Source of the DNA: Lachnospiraceae bacterium AM93-12TA
GTDB lineage: Bacteria > Bacillota > Clostridia > Lachnospirales > Lachnospiraceae
Reading direction: 5' to 3'
DNA length: 14,007 nt
Assembly (NCBI GenBank): GCA_027698105.1
Contig: JAQERH010000054.1
Span: 1-14,007, forward strand
Shown here: positions 1 through 7,598 of the stretch, piece after piece
Layout of the letters: each line of letters starts with the position of its first letter
Numbering within the stretch: the stretch's first letter is position 1
Notes under the pieces: model-generated
Databases searched by the model: none
What the model saw: the letters and a program-made list of their open reading frames with translations, nothing else
Told to the model about the DNA's origin: nothing
Program-made: the position numbers and the translations under genes

Positions 1-1
1 A

Positions 2-48
2 GACCCTTATAGGGTCAAAGCAAGCCACCGGCTAAGCCGGTGGTCTTG
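2..48. terminator. Two hairpins downstream of prs; possible terminator or transposon-end structure
   Basis: Two palindromes lie just beyond the prs stop. The first has arms 2-7 and 11-16 (GACCCT/AGGGTC) with a 3-nt loop. The second has arms 25-32 and 36-43 (CCACCGGC/GCCGGTGG) with loop TAA. It extends by CAAG (21-24) pairing with CTTG (45-48) if T44 bulges out. As a prs terminator it would be read on the minus strand, but the tail after the stem (CTTGCTTTG) is only weakly T-rich. A GC-rich stem with one bulged base also resembles the subterminal hairpins of IS200/IS605-type elements. The left edge of the window hides what follows, so the role is undecided. Confidence 0.4.
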
Positions 49-77
49 ACTATAAAACATCTGATAAATGGCGTTTC

Positions 78-1265
78 CTACCGGTTTGCCTCGTTGTATC
101 TTCTGATCTGCTGCTGAATCTTCTCAGAAGAGGTCAGGGCATTCTCCAGGGAAGCGTTGTGGTTTAAGGAGTTGATGATTGCTGCGATGAATTTGCTCAT
201 GTCAGCCTCCACATACCAGTCGCGCTTTAAAAGCTCCGGTGTCCTGTAATTTAAGTTTGTAGTGATTACACAGTCAATGTAGCCCTTGTTGTAGAAGTCG
301 TCGAACTTCTCCAGACCATTTGTAAAGAGACCAAAGGTACAGCAGATGAGAACCTTGGCTGCTTTTCTGTCTTTTAAGGCCTTAGCTGTATCCAGCATAC
401 TCTCGCCGGAGGAAATCATGTCATCGATGATGAGAACAGTCTTTCCTTCTACAGAAGAACCTAAGAATTCGTGAGCCACAATGGGGTTTCTGCCATTGAC
501 TACCTGAGAGTAGTCTCTGCGCTTGTAGAACATACCCATGTCTACACCCAGGTTGTTAGCCAGATAAACAGCGCGGTTCATGGCGCCTTCGTCCGGGCTG
601 ATGACCATCAGGTGATCCTTATCAATCTTTAAGGTCTTGTCATGTTTGAAAATAGCCTTTACGAACTGATAAGTAGGCATGAAGTTGTCAAAACCATTTA
701 ACGGAATAGCGTTCTGTACCCGCGGATCATGGGCGTCAAAGGTGATAAAGTTCTCTACTCCCATATTTACAAGCTCTTCCAGCATCATGGCACAGTCCAG
801 GGATTCTCTGGATGTTCTCTTGTGCTGTCTTCCCTCGTATAAGAAAGGCATTACCACGTTGACACGATGAGCAGTAGAGGCAGTAGCTCCAATAATTCTC
901 TTTAAATCCTGAAAATGATCATCTGGAGACATGTGGTTGGTAAAGCCGCTGATATTGTAGGTCAGGCTGTGGTTTGTCACGTCTACCATGGCGTAGATGT
1001 CGGTTCCACGGACGGACTCATGAACAGCGCCCTTGGCTTCGCCGCTTCCGAAACGGGAGCAGGAGCAGTTTAACAGATAAGAATCAGCGTCATAACCGCG
1101 GAACTGAAGATTTTCCTGACGCTTTGCAAGCTCCTCAGCGTCATTGCGGCGAAAATTGATGATGTGTTCGTTGACCTTGGCAGCCAGATCGCGGCAGCTT
1201 TCCAGTGCGGCAATTTTTAAAGGTGCTACTGGAAGTCGGTCCTTAAATACATAGTCGTTCGACAT
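78..1265 (-). CDS. prs: Ribose-phosphate pyrophosphokinase (PRPP synthetase), long form
   Basis: The enzyme makes PRPP from ribose 5-phosphate and ATP in the cytoplasm, feeding purine, pyrimidine, histidine, tryptophan and NAD synthesis. The 395-residue protein keeps the family landmarks in order: SVRGTD (84-89), an RQHKR stretch (146-150) where the ATP-site region lies, DAHD (177-180), SPDEGAMNRA (223-232), the flexible-loop KRR (248-250) and the PRPP-binding loop LIIDDMISSGES (278-289). The start is set at 1265, not 1280: on the minus strand GGAGG sits 8 bases before the inner ATG, and the outer ATG overlaps that ribosome binding site. The protein is about 80 residues longer than the usual ~315, with extra N- and C-terminal sequence, and the PRPP loop has SSGES where classical enzymes have a TGGT-like sequence. 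It matches a longer clostridial type as I recall it. It is transcribed alone, divergent from the DUF512 gene. Confidence 0.93.
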   Translation of the reverse strand: MSNDYVFKDRLPVAPLKIAALESCRDLAAKVNEHIINFRRNDAEELAKRQENLQFRGYDADSYLLNCSCSRFGSGEAKGAVHESVRGTDIYAMVDVTNHSLTYNISGFTNHMSPDDHFQDLKRIIGATASTAHRVNVVMPFLYEGRQHKRTSRESLDCAMMLEELVNMGVENFITFDAHDPRVQNAIPLNGFDNFMPTYQFVKAIFKHDKTLKIDKDHLMVISPDEGAMNRAVYLANNLGVDMGMFYKRRDYSQVVNGRNPIVAHEFLGSSVEGKTVLIIDDMISSGESMLDTAKALKDRKAAKVLICCTFGLFTNGLEKFDDFYNKGYIDCVITTNLNYRTPELLKRDWYVEADMSKFIAAIINSLNHNASLENALTSSEKIQQQIRRYNEANR

Positions 1266-1321
1266 AGAAAATTCCTCCATTTATCAGACAGGGACGTCCT
1301 GTCAGAAGTCTTTGCACCATT

Positions 1322-1351
1322 TTTATACCATTTTTAGACAGGAACCGTCAA
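1322..1351 (-). promoter_or_regulatory. Sigma70-type promoter for prs
   Basis: On the minus strand TTGACG (1346-1351) and TATAAA (1322-1327) are separated by 18 bases. Transcription would begin near 1315, giving a leader of about 50 bases before the ATG at 1265. The leader contains an inverted repeat GACAGG/CCTGTC (1287-1292 and 1298-1303, 5-nt loop) just before the ribosome binding site, which could modulate expression. The promoter is read from sequence only. Confidence 0.7.
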
Positions 1352-1361
1352 TAGTAAACAC

Positions 1362-1401
1362 GGAAATTCCCTGAAAAACACAGAAATTCCCTGAAAAACA
1401 C
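1362..1401. repeat. Tandem 20-bp direct repeat between divergent promoters
   Basis: Two adjacent 20-base copies (1362-1381 and 1382-1401) differ only at their first base. Each holds a GAAATTCC core; in the first copy this is an odd-centred palindrome, GGAA-A-TTCC. A fragment of the unit's end (AAACAC, 1356-1361) precedes the first copy. The block falls between the -35 boxes of the prs promoter (1346-1351) and the DUF512 promoter (1418-1423). A 20-bp period is about two helical turns, so both copies would face the same side of the DNA. Confidence 0.85.
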
Positions 1402-1417
1402 AACCTGCGGCCAGTTC

Positions 1418-1446
1418 TTTACAAACGCATCTAATGTTGATATGAT
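1418..1446 (+). promoter_or_regulatory. Sigma70-type promoter for the DUF512-der-plsY-gpsA operon
   Basis: TTTACA (1418-1423) and TATGAT (1441-1446) are separated by 17 bases. The predicted transcript starts near 1453. That leaves almost no leader for an ATG at 1461 and supports the inner start at 1515. Confidence 0.7.
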
Positions 1447-1514
1447 AAAAGAAGCGTAACATGAAGGCGGAATCAGACCGCCGGATTTCAGAAAAAGAAA
1501 GGCAGATACAGACC

Positions 1515-2900
1515 ATGAAAAAGAAAGGTCATATTATTAAATCCGTAGATCCGGGTTCCATTGCAGAGGAGCTGGAATTAGAGGCGGGAGACGCAGTGCT
1601 CACCATAGACGGCGAGGAGATAGAGGATATTTTTGACTATGAGTATATGGTGAACAGTGAGGCCATCACCATGGTGGTGAGAAAGGCAGACGGCGAGGAA
1701 TGGGAGCTGGATATAGAGAATAATTATGAAGATCTGGGATTGAATTTTGAAAATGGGCTGATGAGCGAGTATCGTTCCTGCCATAATAAGTGTATCTTCT
1801 GTTTTATTGATCAGATGCCTCCGGGGATGAGAGAAACCCTTTACTTTAAAGATGACGATTCCAGACTGTCCTTCCTGCAGGGGAACTATATTACTCTGAC
1901 CAATATGAAGGACAAGGATTTTGAGCGGATTATTAAGTTTCACCTGGCGCCTATTAATATTTCCGTCCAGACGATGAATCCGGAACTCCGGTGCAGGATG
2001 CTGAACAACCGGTTCGCCGGGGAGGCGTTGGAGAAGCTGGATCGTCTGTATGAGGCTCAGATCCCCATGAACGGACAGATTGTTCTCTGCAAGGGGGTCA
2101 ATGACAGGGAGGAGCTGGATTTTTCCATCCGGGAACTGACAAAGTACATTCCCTATATGCAGAGCGTATCGGTAGTTCCGGTGGGGCTGTCAAAATACAG
2201 GGAAGGTCTGTATCCTCTGGAGCCCTTTACGGCAGAAGAGTGCGGCGAGGCCATTGACCTGATTGAAAGCTGGCAGCAGAAAATTTATGCAGAGCACGGA
2301 ATTCATTTTATTCATGCCAGCGATGAGTTTTATATGCAGGCAGGACGTCCTCTTCCTGAGGCAGAGCGGTATGACGGCTACATTCAGCTGGAGAATGGCG
2401 TGGGCATGATACGCCTGATGACAGAGGAGGTAAAGGAGGCGTTGGAAGCTCTGGACATGAAGCAGGAGAATAGGGAGGCAGAAGAGGAGATTTCTATTGC
2501 CACAGGAATACTGCCCTATCCTTATATTAAGGAATACGCAGAGCAGATAAGCAGGCAGTTTCCCGGAAAGACGATTCATGTGTACCCAATCAGAAATGAC
2601 TTTTTCGGGGAACTGATTACAGTGGCAGGGCTGATTACTGCCCAGGATTTGATTGCCCAGCTGAAGGGAAAGAAGCTGGGAACGCGGCTCCTGCTTCCGG
2701 AGGCCATGTTCAGAAGCGGAGAGGAGGTATTCCTGGACGATCTGACCAGAACAGATGTACAAAACGCTTTACAAGTACCAGTGAATATTGTAAAATCAAG
2801 CGGACGCGACTTCGTGGAGGCGGTGCTTCATCCAGTGGAAGATGGAAGGGATGTACTGGGACACGGGCCGTACGAATTAGGCTCTTTAGAAGGAATGTAA
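1515..2900 (+). CDS. DUF512 family protein with PDZ and radical-SAM-like regions
   Basis: This is a 461-residue protein of the DUF512 / putative radical SAM (TIGR03279-type) family, whose biochemical function is not established. An N-terminal PDZ-like stretch (about 4-60: [15 protein letters not shown], then [12 protein letters not shown]) is followed by Cys89-x3-Cys93-x2-Cys96 in [12 protein letters not shown], which looks like a radical-SAM [4Fe-4S] ligand motif. The C-terminal half (from about 250) is the DUF512 region. The open frame reaches back to an ATG at 1461, but that codon has no ribosome binding site and lies about 8 bases from the predicted transcript start. [15 protein letters not shown] at 1515 is the family-typical N-terminus, though its ribosome binding site (GAAAGG, about 12 bases upstream) is weak. 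The neighbour der is a frequent partner in Firmicutes, so a link to ribosome or translation function is possible but inferred. Confidence 0.88.
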   Translation: MKKKGHIIKSVDPGSIAEELELEAGDAVLTIDGEEIEDIFDYEYMVNSEAITMVVRKADGEEWELDIENNYEDLGLNFENGLMSEYRSCHNKCIFCFIDQMPPGMRETLYFKDDDSRLSFLQGNYITLTNMKDKDFERIIKFHLAPINISVQTMNPELRCRMLNNRFAGEALEKLDRLYEAQIPMNGQIVLCKGVNDREELDFSIRELTKYIPYMQSVSVVPVGLSKYREGLYPLEPFTAEECGEAIDLIESWQQKIYAEHGIHFIHASDEFYMQAGRPLPEAERYDGYIQLENGVGMIRLMTEEVKEALEALDMKQENREAEEEISIATGILPYPYIKEYAEQISRQFPGKTIHVYPIRNDFFGELITVAGLITAQDLIAQLKGKKLGTRLLLPEAMFRSGEEVFLDDLTRTDVQNALQVPVNIVKSSGRDFVEAVLHPVEDGRDVLGHGPYELGSLEGM

Positions 2901-2980
2901 TGATTCTGATGAAGAGATTGCAGAAAATACAGGACGGCATCCTGACAATTTCAGGATACTGTCCTTTGATGGAGGAATGA
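2900..2980 (+). CDS. Possible 26-residue leader or coupling peptide ahead of der
   Basis: A short frame starts in the TAATG overlap with the DUF512 stop (one shared base) and ends with TGA two bases before the der ATG. An AGAAGGA ribosome binding site lies 5 bases upstream (2888-2894). The peptide begins [13 protein letters not shown] and ends in SGYCPLMEE. Its last codons contain the GGAGG used by der, so ribosomes finishing it would deliver themselves to der by translational coupling. The same stretch contains mutually exclusive hairpins (see 2930-2957). I do not recognise the peptide. It is either a real small protein, a coupling device or a chance frame. Confidence 0.4.
   Translation: MILMKRLQKIQDGILTISGYCPLMEE
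2930..2957 (+). promoter_or_regulatory. Alternative hairpins in the DUF512-der spacer
   Basis: Two overlapping stems compete for the same bases. CAGGA/TCCTG (2930-2934 with 2940-2944) is 5 bp. ATCCTGA/TCAGGAT (2939-2945 with 2951-2957, loop CAATT) is 7 bp. Neither is followed by a T-run, so a terminator is unlikely. RNA processing or translational tuning of der is possible. The fold has not been computed. Confidence 0.35.
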
Positions 2981-2982
2981 AT

Positions 2983-4317
2983 ATGAGCAAAAAGAAACCA
3001 ATCGTAGCCGTAGTAGGACGTCCGAATGTGGGAAAATCTACCCTGTTTAACGTCCTGGCCGGCGAGATGATTTCCATTGTAAAGGATACGCCAGGAGTAA
3101 CCAGAGACCGTATCTATGCTGACGGAACCTGGCTGGATAAGAGCTTTACCCTGATTGACACAGGCGGAATCGAGCCGGATTCCAAGGATATTATCCTGGC
3201 CCAGATGCGGGAGCAGGCAGAGATTGCCATTGCTACTGCAGATGTGATTATCTTTATTGTAGACGTGCGCCAGGGAATGACGGATTCCGACTCCAAGGTG
3301 GCTGATATGCTGAGAAAGTCCAGAAAACCAGTGGTTCTGGCAGTTAATAAGGTGGACAGCTTTGCAAAGTTTGGAAATGACGTCTATGAGTTTTACAATC
3401 TTGGAATCGGAGATCCGGTTCCGATTTCAGCTACTTCCCGTCTGGGACTGGGAGAACTGTTAGATGCAGTGATCGCCCATTTCCCGGAGCAGGATGGGGA
3501 GGAGGAAGAGGATGACAGACCGAGAATTGCCATCGTGGGCAAGCCGAATGTAGGAAAATCCTCTATCATTAACAAGCTGCTGGGTGAAAACAGAGTAATT
3601 GTGTCAGATGTGGCAGGAACCACCAGAGATGCGGTAGATACAGAGATCGTCCACAATGGAACAGAATATGTCTTCATTGACACGGCAGGTCTCCGCAGAA
3701 AAAGCAAGATTAAGGAAGAACTGGAGCGCTACAGCATTATCCGTACAGTAACGGCCGTAGAACGGGCGGATGTGGTACTGGTGGTGATTGACGCGTCCGA
3801 GGGAGTAACTGAGCAGGATGCCAAGATTGCCGGAATCGCTCATGACAGAGGCAAGGGAATTATTGTTGTAGTCAACAAATGGGATGCCATTGAGAAGAAC
3901 GATAAGACTATCTACGAGTACACTAATAAAATCAAGACAATTTTGTCCTTTATTCCATATGCGGAATATGTATTCGTATCTGCACAGACGGGACAGAGAT
4001 TAAATAAGCTTTATGATCTGATCGATATGGTAAGAGAAAATCAGACCATGCGGATTCAGACGGGCGTTTTAAATGAAATCATGACAGAGGCAGTGGCTCT
4101 CCAGCAGCCGCCGTCTGACAAAGGCAAGAGACTGAAGCTCTACTACATGACCCAGGTGGCAGTGAAGCCGCCGACCTTTGTTGTCTTCGTAAATGATAAA
4201 GAACTGATGCATTTTTCCTACACCAGATACCTGGAGAACCGAATCCGGGACGCCTTCGGATTCAGGGGAACGGCGCTTAAGTTTATTATCCGTGAGAGGA
4301 AGGGAAAGGAGCAGTAG
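2983..4317 (+). CDS. der: Ribosome biogenesis GTPase Der (EngA)
   Basis: Der is an essential double-GTPase that acts in the late assembly of the 50S ribosomal subunit. At 444 residues it has the normal family length. The first G domain has GRPNVGKS (12-19), DTPGVTRDR (35-43), DTGG (59-62) and NKVD (122-125). An acidic linker (about 172-178) leads to the second G domain with GKPNVGKS (186-193), AGTTRDA (211-217), DTAG (233-236), NKWD (298-301) and SAQT (333-336). A KH-like C-terminal domain ends in a basic tail. The ATG at 2983 is chosen over 2977 because GGAGG (2971-2975) is 7 bases from the former and 1 base from the latter. Only 3 bases separate its stop from plsY, so the two are cotranscribed. 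Confidence 0.97.
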   Translation: MSKKKPIVAVVGRPNVGKSTLFNVLAGEMISIVKDTPGVTRDRIYADGTWLDKSFTLIDTGGIEPDSKDIILAQMREQAEIAIATADVIIFIVDVRQGMTDSDSKVADMLRKSRKPVVLAVNKVDSFAKFGNDVYEFYNLGIGDPVPISATSRLGLGELLDAVIAHFPEQDGEEEEDDRPRIAIVGKPNVGKSSIINKLLGENRVIVSDVAGTTRDAVDTEIVHNGTEYVFIDTAGLRRKSKIKEELERYSIIRTVTAVERADVVLVVIDASEGVTEQDAKIAGIAHDRGKGIIVVVNKWDAIEKNDKTIYEYTNKIKTILSFIPYAEYVFVSAQTGQRLNKLYDLIDMVRENQTMRIQTGVLNEIMTEAVALQQPPSDKGKRLKLYYMTQVAVKPPTFVVFVNDKELMHFSYTRYLENRIRDAFGFRGTALKFIIRERKGKEQ

Positions 4318-4320
4318 GAG

Positions 4321-4998
4321 ATGATGGAACGGCTTATCTGTTTAGGAATTGGCTACGCCTTCGGGCTGATCCAGTCGGGGTACCTGTACGGAAGGTCAAA
4401 AGGGCTTGATATCCGCCAGTATGGCAGCGGAAATGCAGGCTCTACCAATGTGCTTCGTGTGATGGGAACGAAGGCAGGGGCGATTGTATTTTTAGGGGAT
4501 TATTTTAAAGCTGTCATTGCCATGGCTGCTGTGCAGCTTTTATTCGGAAAAGGCGCCAGCGCTGACAACAGCGCTTTGCTGGCCCTGTATGCCGGTGTCG
4601 GTGTAACACTGGGACACAATTTTCCTTTTTATCTTCATTTCAAAGGCGGGAAAGGAATTGCGTGTCTGGCAGGAATTTTAAGCACAATGGATCTTCGGAT
4701 TATGGTCACCTGTTTTCTGGTATTCAGTGTGACAGTGGGAATCACGAAGTATGTGTCTCTGGGTTCCATCCTTGTTTCCATTGTCTTTTTTGCAGAATTA
4801 GTGTATTTCGGCAGCCAGGGAAGCTACCGCGTAACAGAGGCGTGTTTTCCGGAGTTCTGTGTTTTGGGGGCAGCGCTGATGCTGATGGCCATATGGCGTC
4901 ACCGGGCGAACATAAAACGCCTGATTGCAGGCACAGAAAATAAACTGGGAGCCAAAAAGAAGCCATCCCAGGAAACAGACTCTCATAGCACACAATAG
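4321..4998 (+). CDS. plsY: Acyl-phosphate:glycerol-3-phosphate acyltransferase PlsY
   Basis: PlsY is an integral membrane enzyme that transfers an acyl group from acyl-phosphate to sn-glycerol 3-phosphate, giving lysophosphatidic acid for membrane lipids. All three family motifs are present: GSGNAGSTN (35-43; the usual form has Ala where Ser41 stands), GHNFPFYLHFKGGKG (98-112) and HRANIKRLIAGTE (194-206). Hydrophobic segments lie at about 4-20, 52-75, 85-100, 112-160 and 175-192. The polar lysine-rich C-terminus after 207 is an extension. AAAGGAG eight bases before the ATG supports the start. Its product pathway uses the G3P made by the next gene. Confidence 0.95.
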   Translation: MMERLICLGIGYAFGLIQSGYLYGRSKGLDIRQYGSGNAGSTNVLRVMGTKAGAIVFLGDYFKAVIAMAAVQLLFGKGASADNSALLALYAGVGVTLGHNFPFYLHFKGGKGIACLAGILSTMDLRIMVTCFLVFSVTVGITKYVSLGSILVSIVFFAELVYFGSQGSYRVTEACFPEFCVLGAALMLMAIWRHRANIKRLIAGTENKLGAKKKPSQETDSHSTQ

Positions 4999-5029
4999 AA
5001 GACAGATTATAATATGAGGAGGTAGAATC

Positions 5030-6037
5030 ATGGCATCGATTGGCGTGATTGGAGCAGGAACCTGGGGAACAGCTTTAGCTGTACTGTTACATAACAATGG
5101 ACACGAGACAGCCGTCTGGTCGGCTCTTCCAGAGGAAATCGAGGAGATGAAGCAGACCCGCCGTCATAAGAATCTGCCGGAAATTACGATTCCGGAAGAG
5201 ATTTTTCTTACGGCAGATCTGGAAACAGCGATGGGAGAGAAGGACGTGCTGATTATGGCCGTTCCCTCTGTGTTTGTGCGTTCTACAGCTGCAAGAATGA
5301 AGCCGTTTCTGAAAAAGGGACAGCTGGTAGTGGATGTAGCGAAGGGAATCGAAGAAGGAACCTTAAAGACTCTGTCCCAGGTGATTGAGGAAGAGCTTCC
5401 TGATGCAGAGACAGCGATCCTTTCCGGTCCCAGCCATGCGGAGGAGGTAAGCCGAGGCCTTCCTACGACCTGCGTGGTGGGAGCCCACAGAAGAGAGACA
5501 GCCGAGTATCTTCAGTCTGTATTTATGAGCCCCGTATTCCGCGTTTATACAAGTCCTGATATGGTGGGAATTGAAGTGGGAGCCGCGTTAAAGAATGTCA
5601 TCGCTCTGGCAGCAGGAATTGCTGACGGACTGGGTTACGGAGATAATACGAAAGCTGCCCTGATTACCAGAGGAATCGCAGAGATTACCCGTCTGGGAAT
5701 AAAGATGGGGGGAAAAGAGCAGACGTTTGTAGGGCTGTCTGGAATCGGTGATTTAATCGTAACCTGCGCCAGCATGCACAGCCGGAACCGCAGGGCGGGA
5801 ATTCTGATTGGAAAAGGATATACCATGGATGAGGCCATGAAAGAGGTCCAGATGGTAGTAGAGGGCGTTTATTCTGCCAAGGCGGCCAAGGCGCTGGCAG
5901 AAGCCTACGGAGAGGAAATGCCGATTGTGGATCAGATTAACCAGGTACTGTTTGAAGGTAAGCCGGCTAAAGAGGCAGTGGGAGATTTAATGCTGCGGGA
6001 TAAGCGGATTGAAAACAGCCTGCTTCCCTGGGAATAA
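5030..6037 (+). CDS. gpsA: NAD(P)H-dependent glycerol-3-phosphate dehydrogenase
   Basis: GpsA reduces dihydroxyacetone phosphate to sn-glycerol 3-phosphate in the cytoplasm, supplying PlsY just upstream. The 335-residue length is normal. The N-terminal Rossmann motif is GAGTWG (8-13), followed by LSGPSHAEEV (131-140), the catalytic-lysine segment ALKNVIALAAGIADG (186-200, Lys188) and SGIGDL (237-242). GAGGAGG precedes the ATG at a good distance. It is the last gene of the plus-strand housekeeping run. The following 230 bases carry only weak terminator candidates. Confidence 0.97.
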   Translation: MASIGVIGAGTWGTALAVLLHNNGHETAVWSALPEEIEEMKQTRRHKNLPEITIPEEIFLTADLETAMGEKDVLIMAVPSVFVRSTAARMKPFLKKGQLVVDVAKGIEEGTLKTLSQVIEEELPDAETAILSGPSHAEEVSRGLPTTCVVGAHRRETAEYLQSVFMSPVFRVYTSPDMVGIEVGAALKNVIALAAGIADGLGYGDNTKAALITRGIAEITRLGIKMGGKEQTFVGLSGIGDLIVTCASMHSRNRRAGILIGKGYTMDEAMKEVQMVVEGVYSAKAAKALAEAYGEEMPIVDQINQVLFEGKPAKEAVGDLMLRDKRIENSLLPWE

Positions 6038-6047
6038 AAATAAGTGA

Positions 6048-6150
6048 AAATCTTAGTCTGCCGATAGAACTGTCATTATAATTTCTTACAATAGAAGCTA
6101 TAACTAAAAGTCATAAGATTTCAGAAAATCATGCAAAAAAGTGCATTTTT
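6048..6150 (+). terminator. Weak terminator region and nested hairpin after gpsA
   Basis: An outer stem AAATCTTA/TAAGATTT (6048-6055 with 6114-6121) encloses an inner stem, TTATA..TTCT (6076-6086) with AGAA..TATAA (6093-6103), interrupted by a 2x2 internal loop. Downstream, ATGCA/TGCAT (6131-6135 with 6142-6146) is followed at once by TTTT. The last has the shape of an intrinsic terminator but is short and AT-rich. Termination of the gpsA transcript here is plausible but not firm. Confidence 0.35.
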
Positions 6151-6184
6151 AAGCCAAAAACCGGAAAATTCTCCTGTTTCTATA

Positions 6185-6213
6185 TTGACTTTTAAGAATC
6201 AGATAATTATAAT
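6185..6213 (+). promoter_or_regulatory. Near-consensus sigma70 promoter for the liv operon
   Basis: TTGACT (6185-6190) and a perfect TATAAT (6208-6213) are separated by 17 bases. Transcription should begin near 6220, about 48 bases before the livJ ATG. Such a strong core promoter suggests control by repression, attenuation or both. Confidence 0.82.
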
Positions 6214-6216
6214 GAC

Positions 6217-6235
6217 GTCAATCAAAAACATTGAC
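6217..6235. promoter_or_regulatory. Operator-like inverted repeat at the liv transcription start
   Basis: GTCAAT (6217-6222) and ATTGAC (6230-6235) form a perfect 6-bp inverted repeat with a 7-base A-rich centre. It covers the predicted start of transcription, just downstream of the -10 box. This position suits a repressor. In RNA it could also be a 5' hairpin. No regulator gene is present in the window. Confidence 0.4.
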
Positions 6236-6267
6236 AGTTTGTCGATGAGGGCTTGGAGGAAACAGTT

Positions 6268-7473
6268 ATGAAAAAGAGATTAGTAAGCTTAGGACTGGCA
6301 GCAGTGATGGCAATGTCACTGACAGCATGTGGAAATTCCGGAAGCGGCGAGAAGACATCTGAGACAAAAGGAGCCGGAACACAGGCAGAAGAAGGAGCAC
6401 CGGCAGCGGAGGGTGAGGTTTTTGTAATCGGAGGAACAGGACCGCTGACAGGAGCTGCTGCAGCTTACGGAGAATCTGTAAAGAACGGAACAGAGCTGGC
6501 AGTGAAAGAGATTAACGAGGCCGGAGGAATTAACGGCTATCAGGTTCAGTGCTACTTTGAGGATGACGAGAACGATGCAGAGAAGGCAGTCAATGCTTAT
6601 AACACATTAAAGGACAAGGGCATGCAGATGTTAGTAGGAACTACGACATCCAAGCCATGTATCGCAGTCGGCGCTGAATCTGCAGCAGATAATATGTTCC
6701 AGCTGACACCATCCGGATCAGCCGTTCAGTGTGTAGAGAATGACAACGTATTCCGCGTATGCTTCTCTGACCCGGATCAGGGAAAGAAATCAGCAGAGTA
6801 CATTGCAGAGCACGAGCTTGCTAAGAAAATTGCAATTATCTATGACAGCTCCAGCGAGTATTCTGATGGAATCCGTGAGACATTTGTAGCTACCGCTGAG
6901 GAAAAGGGACTGGAGATTGTAGCAAGCGAGGCATTTACAGCTGACAGCAACACAGACTTTTCTGTACAGCTTGATAAGGCAAAAGAGGCCGGAGCAGAGT
7001 TAGTGTTCCTTCCGATTTACTATCAGGAGGCTTCTATTATTTTAAAACAGGCATCTGACAAGGATTTCCACCCGCAGTTCTTCGGATGTGACGGTATGGA
7101 TGGTATCTTAAGCGTTAAGAACTTTGACCAGTCCTTAGCAGAGGGCTTAATGCTCTTAACACCATTTACAGTAGATGAGGCTGGAAGCCAGGATTTCGTT
7201 AAGGCTTATGAGGAAGCTTATGGAATTGAGCCTCTTCAGTTCGGTGCAGGTGCATATGATGCTGTATACGCAGTAAAAGCGGCAGCAGAGCAGGCAGGAG
7301 TGACACCGGATATGGAAGTATCTGATATGTGCGAAGCTATGAAGGCAGCTATGACAGAGATTACCATTGACGGTCTGACCGGCGAGGGCATGACATGGAA
7401 TGCAAATGGAGAGCCGGAGAAAGCTCCGAAGGCAGCCAAGATTGTAAACGGCGTTTACGAGATGATGGATTAG
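6268..7473 (+). CDS. livJ: Branched-chain amino-acid-type ABC importer, substrate-binding lipoprotein (LivJ-like)
   Basis: This is the extracytoplasmic receptor of the importer encoded by the next four genes. The 401-residue precursor has a lipoprotein signal (MKKRLVSLGL to LTA) with lipidated Cys21 in LTAC. A Gly/Ser/Thr/Glu-rich linker runs to about 50, followed by a periplasmic-binding-protein fold of the Peripla_BP_6 type (GGTGPLTGAAAAYG at 55-68, then KNGTELAVKEINEAGGING at 72-90). The open frame extends 5 codons upstream to a TTG at 6253. GGAGG (6255-6259) lies 8 bases before the ATG at 6268, so that ATG is the start. Leucine, isoleucine or valine is the usual ligand, but related receptors bind other amino acids, amides or urea. 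The ligand cannot be fixed from sequence by eye. Confidence 0.92.
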   Translation: MKKRLVSLGLAAVMAMSLTACGNSGSGEKTSETKGAGTQAEEGAPAAEGEVFVIGGTGPLTGAAAAYGESVKNGTELAVKEINEAGGINGYQVQCYFEDDENDAEKAVNAYNTLKDKGMQMLVGTTTSKPCIAVGAESAADNMFQLTPSGSAVQCVENDNVFRVCFSDPDQGKKSAEYIAEHELAKKIAIIYDSSSEYSDGIRETFVATAEEKGLEIVASEAFTADSNTDFSVQLDKAKEAGAELVFLPIYYQEASIILKQASDKDFHPQFFGCDGMDGILSVKNFDQSLAEGLMLLTPFTVDEAGSQDFVKAYEEAYGIEPLQFGAGAYDAVYAVKAAAEQAGVTPDMEVSDMCEAMKAAMTEITIDGLTGEGMTWNANGEPEKAPKAAKIVNGVYEMMD

Positions 7474-7477
7474 AAAA

Positions 7478-7555
7478 GGCAGCCCCCATGCGGCGCATGC
7501 AGAGCTGTTTGTAAGTGGGACAGAGGGCTGTTGCAGAATGCGGCAGCCTTCTTTT
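7478..7555 (+). terminator. Attenuator/terminator-like structure between livJ and livH
   Basis: The main stem is GGCTGTTGC (7526-7534) with GCGGCAGCC (7540-7548), 9 bp including two G-U pairs, with loop AGAAT. Pairs 7524-7550 and 7525-7549 can extend it, and a T-rich tail (TTCTTTTCT) follows. Upstream, CAGCCC within GGCAGCCC (7478-7485) can pair with the GGGCTG of the terminator's 5' arm, which would act as an antiterminator. A small hairpin CATGC/GCATG (7487-7491 with 7495-7499) sits between them. The arrangement fits partial termination after livJ, giving more receptor than permease. Confidence 0.65.
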
Positions 7556-7598
7556 CTGTCTCGATCCAGTAAAAACAAAGAAAACGAGGTGTAGGAAG

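Noticed and set aside
1461..1514. N-terminal 18-codon extension of the DUF512 protein
   Set aside because: There is no ribosome binding site at 1461, it is almost at the predicted transcript start, and the family N-terminus begins at 1515.
1334..1516. Minus-strand 60-codon frame over the prs/DUF512 intergenic region
   Set aside because: It covers both promoters and the tandem repeat, has no ribosome binding site, and its sequence is explained by the regulatory elements and the start of the DUF512 gene.
2190..2762. 190-codon antisense open frame across the DUF512 gene
   Set aside because: It lies wholly opposite a well-supported gene, has no recognisable domain and no evident ribosome binding site. 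Long antisense frames are common in genes with this codon use.
7515..7598. N-terminal 28-codon extension of LivH from a GTG
   Set aside because: The translated extension is not membrane-like and runs through the attenuator hairpin; the ATG at 7599 has a ribosome binding site and the expected N-terminus.
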